DNA of 10,362 nucleotides from Martensiomyces pterosporus (taxonomy: Eukaryota; Kickxellomycota; Kickxellomycetes; Kickxellales; Kickxellaceae). The position numbers were made by a program, and so were the translations under genes. The stretch's first letter is position 1; every line of letters starts with the position of its first letter. This document shows, one piece after another, positions 1-7,700 of this stretch. The notes under the pieces were generated by a model. It was not told the DNA's origin. It ran no database searches and saw nothing but the letters and a program-made list of their open reading frames with translations. The DNA is taken from assembly GCA_025201845.1 (NCBI GenBank), contig MU604154.1, positions 1-10,362 on the forward strand, given 5' to 3'.

Positions 1-1373
1 CGGTCGGCAAAGGTTCTTGGAAAACTTGGCACTCCATCTGCTGTGGCTATCTGGAACCCGCTCCGCTTGTTGCGTCGCATAGTACTGCGACGGGTAGCAG
101 GCGGGATGATGGAACGGAACTCTCGATCGATCTGCAGCTTGTTGCGCACTAGCGAGCGGTCGTACGCATTTGCCACCGCGTTTCTGAACGTGATCCTACA
201 TCTGTGAATGAACTCTTCAGTAAAGACTTGGTTGAGTGGGCGGTTGTATTGCCGATAGTCCCGTTCAAGGGCCTGCTTGAAGTTGTCGATCCACCGCTGG
301 TCCAGGATCAGGTGTCCATGGCGCTCTGTAGCAAAGCGAGCGCTCATGTCATCCGCTGCCGGGGTCGCACTGGTGCTGGGAGGCGGCGGGTCTGCCTCCT
401 GTTCGCCGTGAGCGCAGGTGAGCATGTGCACCACTGACTCTGTAACCTGCTCACACCGCGGGCAGAGTCGCATCTCGCGGGCATCTGGGTATGCTGCCGG
501 GTACCATGCGGTGTTGCGCTTCATCGTCGGGAGGCTCATGTGCATGGCTGCCAGCCCAAACTCGCGCTCCTTTGAATCCCTGCGGTTGGTGACATAGATG
601 GCGCGGTGGTTTATGTAGGCGCCATCTCGCGTGCGGGCCATGCCCAGTGCTGAGAGCATCAGAGCAGTGGACTGCTCCGTGATTTGTGCGTCTGGGTGTG
701 CTGTGGCGAGGACCGTGATGAAGCGGTGCCTGATCCAGGCGTAGTCCTGGGCTTTCGTCAGTGGCAGTGCCTGCTTGGGGGCCAGCTGCCTTCCTGTGCA
801 CAACCAGTAGCGGAGTCCAGGCGGGGAGCCCTGGATGATTTGCCACTGTTTGTCTGGGAATGTGTGTGCCAGCTTTGCCAGCTTGTCAACGTCTTCGTTG
901 CCTTGGATGCCGGAGTGGCCCTTGACCCACTCCAGTTTGAGGGGAACCGTGCGGGTGCTGAGCCACTTCACTGCCCAGCATGCGAGATATGCCATCGGCG
1001 AGTTCTCAAACTCCCGACGCGGTGAGTCCTCCTGTATCTGCGCCATCGTGGCAATCGCTGTCTCCGAGTCACAATGCACTGTAACCTCCAGATCATCAGG
1101 GACGAGGATGGCTGTGAGGAGCAGTGCCATCAGCTCTGCATGGGAGGACGAATGTGGACCGTCGGCTGTCCACCCCGAGAACGCAAACGACTTCTGCCTG
1201 CCGTCGCTCATCTGCAGGAAGAACTTGGCAGCAAAGCCAAGGCGGGGCGGGGTGGTGTCTGAGTACATCGACCCGTCAGTGTATACGGCTACCTGCGAGG
1301 CGGCCCGGATGTCCTGCAGGAAGCTCTCGGTCTGCCAGCGGGCGCGGACTGTGCGGGGGTTGAAGTCTACTAG
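1..1373 (-). CDS. Retrotransposon ORF2 C-terminal fragment: RNase H plus CCHC motif (partial at both ends)
   Basis: The minus-strand frame is open for 457 codons, from just after an in-frame TGA (complement of 1374-1376) to the window edge. Near its start it reads VAVYTDGSMYSD, the first RNase H strand, with the catalytic Asp at 1277-1275. The other acidic residues follow in order: Glu in SHAELMAL (1136-1134), Asp in VHCDSETA (1070-1068), and WVKGHSGIQGNEDVDKLAK with its His at 917-915 and last Asp at 887-885. The full RNase H1-type active site is thus present; in LINEs this activity removes the RNA strand from the RNA/DNA hybrid. Further on, CPRC (464-453) and a downstream His (428) and Cys (416) form a C-X2-C-X8-H-X3-C motif. 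The tail is rich in Arg and Lys. The first ATG is inside the RNase H domain, so this is a truncated copy without a proper start, although the frame has not decayed. That suggests a recent insertion. Confidence 0.82.
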
Positions 1374-1375
1374 TC
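1..1375 (-). mobile_element. 5'-truncated non-LTR (LINE-type) retrotransposon, 3' part of ORF2
   Basis: Read on the minus strand, this block is the downstream part of a LINE-like element: RNase H, then a CCHC-type motif, then a basic tail that leaves the window at position 1. The order RNase H then Cys/His motif at the end of ORF2 is known from several LINE clades that encode RNase H, including fungal ones of the Tad/I type. Nothing resembling reverse transcriptase or endonuclease precedes it. All three minus-strand frames between about 1376 and 1500 are broken by stops and show no recognisable retroelement protein. The left boundary in element orientation is therefore placed near 1375, as expected from incomplete target-primed reverse transcription. 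The 3' end, any poly-A or repeat tail and the target-site duplication lie outside the window. The clade is not assigned. The element lies downstream of the P450 gene in the same orientation. Confidence 0.8.
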
Positions 1376-1376
1376 A

Positions 1377-1653
1377 CCACTTGTCTAAGATCAATTACAC
1401 ATACCTTGTCCACTGAGCAAAACAGACGCTTTCATCTTGCTTTCTGGTAACCTCCTCTGGCACTCACCAATACCTTAGTTTTCGCTGTTTCGGCGCAATA
1501 ATATTCCTCAATTTCCTACAGGCTCTTCTAATTCTCAGAGAGCACACTTGACGAGAACCATGCAAACATATCGCTCTCCAAGGAATTGGACACTAGATTG
1601 ATAGAATATTGCTTCAGCTGGTATCAGCGATACTGGCATTAGAGAATGGAAAG
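1377..1653. other. Spacer between P450 3' end and retroelement fragment
   Basis: This 277-base stretch is AT-richer than its surroundings and has no ORF with recognisable protein similarity on either strand. It should contain the P450 3' UTR and polyadenylation site, since the P450 runs leftwards and stops at 1654. I see no canonical AATAAA on the minus strand here. A minus-strand AATATTATTG at about 1505-1496 is the nearest AT-rich candidate, which is weak evidence. Confidence 0.5.
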
Positions 1654-3258
1654 CTACTTGCGCTTGGAGACACATAGACGACAGTCCCTCAGCGGGTGCT
1701 TGGAGCCAGTAACAAGGAAATGTATGGTTTCCATCACCTGTGGATACCCCCTCTCATCCAGAACGCTTGGCCCACGAAGAGTGTAGTCATCAGGCAGCTG
1801 AAGATCGTAGTCCTTGAGAATGTTTGCAAGAGTCGTCATCATTTCAATCCACGCCAAGTGCCTTCCTGGACAGATTCGCACGCCAGAGCCAAATGTGAGG
1901 ACGTTTCTCTTTGCCTCGTCGTTGTTCAGGAAGCGGGTTGGGTCAAAGCGGTGAGGCTCGTGCCAGAACTTCTTGTTCAGGTTGCACCCAGAGAGGTTGG
2001 CATAGATCTCGGTCCCCTCGGGAATGAAGTGCCCGCTGAGTGTGACACCGCCCTTTGGAGCAACACGCGGCCACTGTCCTCCGGTGACTGGGAAGAAGCG
2101 CAGCGACTCGTAAATGCATGCCTCGACAAACGGCAGCTGGGACTTGACTTCGTGGAACGAGATAAGGTGGTCTGCTGCAAACGTGGAGCGCACCTCGCTA
2201 ACAGCCCGTTTGTAGTGCTCGGGGTGCAGCATCAGGTGGTGGACTGTCAGTATCAGGGTGTTTGCGGTGGTGTCGCTCCCGACAAAAAGCGCTATCAGGG
2301 CCTCTGGCTGAATCTCCTCTGGCTTCATCCTGATCTTAGATTCGGGATCCTCGGCGTCTATGAAGGCTTGGAGCAAGTCAACGGGCTTTGCATCTTCTGT
2401 GCCGCTCTTGCTCAGGCTCTCCAGAAGCTCCATACTCTCAGCTATGCAAGAATTTCCGTGCTTGGAGTATTCTCGGAACTGACCCACAAAAGGCAGAAGC
2501 AGAAGTGAAAACGGAAAGACGTCAAGAAGCGGAAACATGGACCTGGTGGCAATAATCGAGCCAGTTGCTCTCAGCCAATTCGAGATAGTCGGGTCGTCGT
2601 TCTCCAGCGAGCCAGAATCCCTGCCAAATACAAGAGCACCAATGACGTCAAACGAGGCATACAGCAGGTCCTTGTGGTAGTTGACCTCTGCCACTCCGCT
2701 GCTGCTCTCCATGATCAGCCTGTCCCACTTGCCCTTGATTGCAACGATTCCAAGCCGCGTGATTGTCCCCTCCATCTTGCCCAGGTAGGTCTGGTTAAAG
2801 TAGGGCCCTATCTGGCGGCGCTTCATGCTGGCCACCTGGGGGTTTCGCGCGCTTACGATTGTCTCCGATCCGAAAAAGTCGAGGCCCTTGTAAAAGTCGC
2901 CCTTTCGAAATGCGTGCGAGCCGAAAATGGTGCGGATATCGGCGATGTTGGAGATGGAAACAGCGTTGGGCTTGTACATGTAGACATCGCCATAGAGCTC
3001 GTACTCCTCGCGTGCCTTCAGAGCCTGCCTGCCCATACCGCCAAACACCTCGGCGCGCTTCTTCGTCAGTCGAGCAAGAAGGGGTCCAGAGACACTGCGC
3101 AGCGGCAAGAAGTACAGCGCATAAACGACGTTGCACACAAGAAGCACGCTGATGCATGTTGCGAAAACCTTGGTGTACCCAGTATCACTGAGTGCAGCAT
3201 GGAGCTGGCTGATGTGGTCGAGCCAAGGAATTTCAATAAGGCGTAAGATGATGTCCAT
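1654..3258 (-). CDS. Cytochrome P450 monooxygenase, ER membrane-anchored
   Basis: A single intronless exon encodes 534 residues, a normal length for a fungal class II P450. Such enzymes insert one oxygen atom into a substrate using electrons from NADPH-P450 reductase at the ER membrane. Counting from the chosen start, a hydrophobic anchor spans about residues 31-51, followed by a proline/arginine hinge (LPLRSVSGP). The I-helix motif VGSDTT carries Asp329 and Thr330-331. The K-helix ExxR is ESLR at 384-387. The PERF-type motif is FDPTRF at 438-443. The heme loop FGSGVRICPG begins at 456, with the axial ligand Cys463. All essential motifs are intact, so the enzyme should be functional. I cannot assign the CYP family or substrate. 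The start at 3258 has a purine at -3 and G at +4 and places the anchor at the usual distance. The in-frame ATG at 3414 would add 52 polar residues and has a poor context. The gene is transcribed divergently from the fatty acid synthase, so fatty acid or derived lipid oxidation is possible but unproven. Confidence 0.93.
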   Translation of the reverse strand: MDIILRLIEIPWLDHISQLHAALSDTGYTKVFATCISVLLVCNVVYALYFLPLRSVSGPLLARLTKKRAEVFGGMGRQALKAREEYELYGDVYMYKPNAVSISNIADIRTIFGSHAFRKGDFYKGLDFFGSETIVSARNPQVASMKRRQIGPYFNQTYLGKMEGTITRLGIVAIKGKWDRLIMESSSGVAEVNYHKDLLYASFDVIGALVFGRDSGSLENDDPTISNWLRATGSIIATRSMFPLLDVFPFSLLLLPFVGQFREYSKHGNSCIAESMELLESLSKSGTEDAKPVDLLQAFIDAEDPESKIRMKPEEIQPEALIALFVGSDTTANTLILTVHHLMLHPEHYKRAVSEVRSTFAADHLISFHEVKSQLPFVEACIYESLRFFPVTGGQWPRVAPKGGVTLSGHFIPEGTEIYANLSGCNLNKKFWHEPHRFDPTRFLNNDEAKRNVLTFGSGVRICPGRHLAWIEMMTTLANILKDYDLQLPDDYTLRGPSVLDERGYPQVMETIHFLVTGSKHPLRDCRLCVSKRK

Positions 3259-3414
3259 CACAGAAAAAGCTAGTTGATAAACCAAGCGTGGTGCTGTTGA
3301 GTATCCTATGCGAAGCGATTTCTTGTGCAAGTGTAAAGGCGTGAAATGGGAAGGAAGGTGCTCATGGGTATTGCAAGGGCTGAGATTTCGCTGCCCGCAA
3401 GTGATATCTGGCAT
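3259..3414 (-). other. P450 leader, with alternative in-frame start at 3414 and a short uORF
   Basis: The P450 frame stays open upstream to an ATG at 3414-3412, which would give a 586-residue protein. The added 52 residues show no signal peptide, hydrophobic anchor or family motif, and would bury the membrane anchor about 80 residues into the chain. I therefore treat the stretch as 5' leader. A second ATG on the minus strand at 3364-3362 is out of frame and opens a 19-codon reading frame ending in TAG before the main start. If transcription begins upstream of 3364, this small uORF could dampen P450 translation. Confidence 0.45.
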
Positions 3415-3527
3415 TTATTCTGGCTTCTAATAATCTTTGGTAACCCATTGAAGTGCTCTTCCCTGTTGTGGACTCGGCTGTTGGGGCTTCCACCTCTTGT
3501 CGGCTACTAGCACTCTCGGTGTAGGGA

Positions 3528-3551
3528 TCCTATTCCCTGTAGGGAATAGGA
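3528..3551. repeat. Perfect 11-bp inverted repeat with 2-nt centre
   Basis: Arms 3528-3538 and 3541-3551 are exact reverse complements separated by GT (TCCTATTCCCT-GT-AGGGAATAGGA). The element is nested with a direct repeat: TGTAGGGA occurs at 3520-3527 and again at 3538-3545, an 18-base spacing. A near-continuous palindrome of this length suits a binding site for a dimeric regulator or a short hairpin. It lies about 270 bases upstream of the preferred P450 start. Confidence 0.75.
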
Positions 3552-3831
3552 AAATGTGAATTGTGAGGCGTTCTTCTTTTGGAGCTAGGCGGCGTGCTTG
3601 GCTGGTGAGAAGCAGCTGATCGTGTGAACCAACTGTACACACAGCTGCTACACTATATTGGCATTATCTGCTGAGTCTGCGAAATTCAGCTCGCGTTAGG
3701 AACAATAACGAGGCACAATGCCCTGGAGCAGCAGGGAGGCGTTTTAGGTGCTGTTGCGCTCAGCCTTCAAGAGTCAACCTCCTATGGGCAACTGCGCTTC
3801 CACAGCGATTGTAGCCCTCACCCTTAGCGGA

Positions 3832-3850
3832 AGCAAAATGCAATTTTGCT
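3832..3850. repeat. 8-bp inverted repeat abutting a TATA-like box
   Basis: AGCAAAAT (3832-3839) and ATTTTGCT (3843-3850) are exact reverse complements around a GCA spacer. The last T is also the first base of the TATAAAAAAA run. The arms are A/T-rich, so chance formation is more likely than for the 11-bp repeat. Adjacency to the TATA-like sequence makes a regulatory site conceivable. Confidence 0.6.
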
Positions 3851-3859
3851 ATAAAAAAA
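3850..3859 (+). promoter_or_regulatory. TATA-like box, distal
   Basis: TATAAAAAAA stands on the plus strand 845 bases before the synthase start. It is too far away to be the main synthase TATA unless there is a long leader or an unseen upstream intron. It could serve an alternative or non-coding transcript, or be a chance AT-rich run. Confidence 0.25.
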
Positions 3860-4115
3860 GGTCTTCTACGAGAACTTTTAGATGAGGGAAAGCGGTAACT
3901 TTGCGAATGATTGGCTTGAGCGAAATGCAGTACCAGAATGCGGCGTATTATTTGTGCATGTTTTGTTATTATCGCAGGTTGCCAAGTGCATTTGGGGACC
4001 CGTATGCAAACCTGCCTGCTCGATAAAACACGCTATCTCATTACAATACAACGCAACAGCACAGCGCAAGTGGCTGCTTTCTTGTGAGCCTCTTCTGCTA
4101 TCTGCTGCCATCAAT

Positions 4116-4141
4116 CACAATGCATGCTGCACTGCATTGTG
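4116..4141. repeat. 9-bp inverted repeat with 8-nt loop
   Basis: CACAATGCA (4116-4124) and TGCATTGTG (4133-4141) are exact reverse complements around an 8-nt loop. Transcribed, this would form a small hairpin. On DNA it could be a spaced dyad. No adjacent T-run makes it look like a terminator. Confidence 0.55.
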
Positions 4142-4543
4142 GATAGATCGATTCACAGCATATTGAGCGTGTGAGTGAACAGGGGCATAAAACAGTGAGG
4201 CTGAACAGCTCGTACAATAGCACCACTCCATTCACATATGGAAAGTGTATGGCCATGGGAGCCCTTCGCACGCCTGTCTGCATATTGTGGCACATCCAAT
4301 CTCCGGCTGTCTTGAGCGATTTGGTATGTGTAGCTGGTAACACCTTTCCCAGAGAAAGCCACCTTTTCCGCCTACAAATTCCCATCATTGAGTGTCTCGC
4401 GCTTGTGTGTGAGTGCTCAAGTCCAAACACAGTGGGACAGTTCTAACAACAACCTAGCATCAACCACCCAAGCTTTTTTGAAACACAGAAAGCGCCGCTC
4501 TGCGGTAGGACAGCGAGGTTTCCGAAAAATGAAAAATACCTGC

Positions 4544-4550
4544 TATAAAA
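4544..4550 (+). promoter_or_regulatory. Probable TATA box of the fatty acid synthase gene
   Basis: TATAAAA lies 154 bases before the synthase ATG. Transcription starting a few tens of bases downstream would give a leader of roughly 100-130 bases. No ATG occurs between the box and 4704, so the first AUG of such a transcript is the assigned start codon. This fits a functional core promoter but is not proof. Confidence 0.5.
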
Positions 4551-4703
4551 TTTGCAGAGCAAGGAGAGCTGCCGCCATACTCTTCAAACTTTTGGCATAT
4601 ACTCACTGCAACACGCTATCCATACTCCTCTAGTTACCATTCTCTAAGACGCTGCAGAAGCCACCTTGCTAGTAACTTTTCTGAATCTACTCAGCGGTAC
4701 CTA

Positions 4704-7700
4704 ATGGACTCTACTCCAGTTTTGCAGGTCAAGCACCGCCTCGTATCTGTTGAAGTTCCTGTGGATGCCAAGCACCTATCTCTGGGCGAGGACTTGGTCC
4801 AGTCATTCCCTCAGACCAGTTCTGATGACGACCTTAAGGTTCCCATCGAGCTCCATGCGCGCTTCATCGAACACTGCGCTCCAAGAAGCCCCGATATCGC
4901 CCTGGCTGCATTTGCAGCCTTCAACAACTCCTTTTGCACCAAGGACAACATCCATGTGGTTGTTCAGGAGCACGGCCTCGACGCAAACCAGGCGAAGGCT
5001 GTGCTCCGTGGCTACTTCTCTGCCTGGAATACAGCCAGTGCCCGTGGTGCAGTTCCCTCATCCGCTCCAGCTCTGTTCTCGGACCCCAACGTCTCCATGA
5101 TGGCCATCTTTGGCGGTCAGGGCAGTATGGACAACTACCTCGACGAGGCTCGCGACCTGGTTGAGGTCTATGGCCCACTCCTTGCCGACTACCGAGCCAG
5201 AATGTCAGCGTTCCTCCAGCGCGAGTCCCAGGACCCTCGAGTCAGCAGGTGCTACGCCAAGGGTCTTGACGTTGCCCGCTGGCTTGCCTCCCCAGAGTTG
5301 CAGCCCGACCCCGAGTACCTGCTGACCGTGCCTGTGTCCATCCCTGCTGTTGGGCTCATCCAACTGATGCATGTCATGGTTGCATTCAAGACCCTTGGTC
5401 TTTCCCCAGGCGAGCTGGCCAAGTCCTTCAAAGGTAGGAAACATATTTACTTGTTTCTCTGTGTACCATCACCAGTGCTAGTCACAGATGCTCACACCAA
5501 ACCCCGCTGCTGCTCTCTCCACTTGATTCAACACTTTTAGTTGCCACTGGCCACAGCCAGGGAATCGCCATTGCCACTGCACTCTCACAGGTCACAGATG
5601 AGCCATCGTTCTACGCCATCAGCGAGAAGGTTCTCGGCTTGCTCATGCTCACTGGCGCGATGCCGCAGATGGAGTATCCACCAGCACCCCCAAATGCTAA
5701 GGTCATGGAAAGCGTTTCTGAGTTGCATGGTCCGCTCTACCCGATGGTGTCGGTGCAGGGTGTCTCCAGGCAAGTTCTGGAGTCGTTCATTGCCGAGTTC
5801 AACTCGTGCCAGCGAGACAAGGACCTGCATGTCTTCCTGTCGCTTGTCAACGCATATGACCAGTTCATCGTCTCGGGTGAGTTAAAGTCTGTTATGCAGT
5901 TTGTCAGGCTTGTTCGCAGCAAGTCAGCACCACAGGACGAGGACCAGTCGCAGATCCCGTTCTCTCAGCGCAAGCCCAAGGTGCGCGTGAGCTACACCAG
6001 CATCACTGCACCTTACCACTGCAGGCTTCTTGATGGCTGCATTGACAGGCAGTGCGAGTATGCTGTCTCCAGGAACTGGGTTCTTGATGCTGCCGACATG
6101 CAGATACCTGTTCGTGCAGGCGACGATGGCCACGATATCCGTGGCGAGCCAGACCTGACCAGGTATCTGTTCCAGAGCATGTGCTCGCTCCCCGTGAACT
6201 GGCCTGTAGCCACCGACCATGCAGGCACAACCCACATCGTTGACTTTGGTCCTGGCGGGCTGAGTGGCTTTGGCTCGTTGACCTTCAGGAACGTCGAGGG
6301 CCAGGGCATATCTGTCATCTGCGCAGGTGCTGCAGTCTCCCGCACTGGGTCGCCACTGGGCACCAAGGCCGAGCTCTTCAAGACCCAGCTGTCGGATGTC
6401 ACCTCAGCCCCCAACTGGCTTGCAAGGCATGGCCCCAGGCTGGTTCGCACTGCGCACGACGACCAGATCCACATCGACTCGCCCATGCACCACATCCTGG
6501 GCAAGCCACCAGTCATGGTTGCTGGAATGACACCCACGACATCGAACGAGAGCTTTGTTGCAGCGATCAATGCTGCTGGGTACTATGCAGAGCTGGGTGG
6601 AGGAGGTATCCACAAGGAAGTGGATCTGAACAGCAAGATCAGCAGCCTCACTAGCCAGCTTGAGCCAGGGCAGACCATCACGCTCAACTGCATGTATTTT
6701 GATCAGAGGCAGTGGAAGTTCCAGTTCCCAGCTATCCTGCGCATGCGCCGTGAGGGTGTGCCGATCACTGGGCTGTGCATTGGCGGCGGAGTCCCCTCGC
6801 TTGAGAATGCAAGGGACATTGTCTCCTCGCTCCAGTCAGCTGGGTTCATGCACATCGCCTTCAAGCCAGCAAATGCATCAGCCATTCGCATGGTTCTTGC
6901 CATAGCCAAGGAGAACAGCACATTCCCCATCCTTCTTCAGTGGACTGGCGGCCGTGCTGGTGGCCACCACTCGCTCGAAGACTTCCACCAGCCAATCCTC
7001 GAGACATACAGCGCCATTCGCTCGCAGCCCAACGTCGTTCTCGTTGCTGGGTCTGGGTTTGGGGATGCTGAGGGCACGCTGTCATACATCACTGGCGACT
7101 GGAGCAAGAGGTTTGGGCGTGCGCCGATGCCGTTCGATGGAATCCTGGTTGGGTCGCGCGTGATGGTTGCCAGAGAGGCTGCTACTTCACTGGCAGCCAA
7201 GGAGCTAATCGTTGCAACACCTGGTCTGGGTGACTCCGAGTGGGAAAGGTCCTATGCAGATGCATGCGGAGGTGTTACTACATTCAACTCATCATTTGGC
7301 CAAAAGATTCATGTTATCGCGAATCGTGCCTCCTTGTTTGCTGGCGAGCTGCAAAGATCGGTGTTCAGCCAGCCACGTGACAAGCATCTCCCTTTGTTGT
7401 TGGCTAGGAAAGCCGAGATCGTTGAGCGCATAAACAGGGACCACTTCAGACCGTGGTTTGGCAAGAAATCAGATGGCCGTGTGGTTGACATCGAGGAAAT
7501 GACGTATGCCGAGGTCGCTTACCGCCTGGTCGAAACGATGTATGTCAAGCACCAGTCTCGCTGGATCCATCAATCGCATCGCAACCTCGTGTATGACTTT
7601 TTGCAGCGCATCGAGCACCGATTCAGCAATGATGCTGCACTCTACTTTGTGAACTCCTGTGCACAGCTGGATGCTGCGCCTTTTGACTTTGTGTTCACCG

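Larger units (their letters stand above)
3415..4703. other. Divergent intergenic region shared by P450 and fatty acid synthase
   Basis: These 1289 bases separate two genes that point away from each other, so they should hold both promoters. Several ORFs of 70-110 codons occur on both strands, but they overlap one another, lack recognisable domains and are cysteine-rich or low in structure, so I do not call them. No tRNA-like cloverleaf was seen. The notable contents are three perfect inverted repeats (3528-3551, 3832-3850, 4116-4141), two plus-strand TATA-like boxes (3850 and 4544), reverse-oriented CCAAT pentamers at 3657-3661 and 3910-3914, and TTCACATATG at 4231-4240. The last resembles, but does not match, the yeast inositol/choline-responsive bHLH site found at lipid genes. 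Confidence 0.6.

Noticed and set aside
835..1416. 193-codon plus-strand ORF at the left end
   Set aside because: It is the reverse of the RNase H frame. The minus strand has the full ordered active site, while this reading is Ser/Arg-rich without a domain.
1696..2508. 270-codon plus-strand ORF opposite the P450
   Set aside because: It is the antisense shadow of the P450, has no recognisable domain, and the P450 frame carries every family motif.
3427..3642. 71-codon minus-strand ORF upstream of the P450
   Set aside because: It contains the palindrome and shows no domain; it is more likely promoter DNA.
4116..4141. Hairpin considered as a transcription terminator
   Set aside because: There is no T-run after it, and bacterial-type terminators are not expected in a nuclear fungal locus.
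3882..4446. Overlapping 90-110 codon ORFs on both strands in the intergenic region
   Set aside because: They overlap on opposite strands, have no recognisable motifs and no coding-like composition. They were not called as genes.
5877..5899. Possible second intron (GTGAGT to CAG) in the synthase
   Set aside because: It would be only 23 nt and is not a multiple of three, and the sequence reads straight through with residues that align to the yeast acetyltransferase domain after VSG.
6013..6570. 185-codon minus-strand ORF inside the synthase
   Set aside because: It lies antisense to conserved synthase coding sequence and has no recognisable domain; third-position bias of the coding strand explains it.
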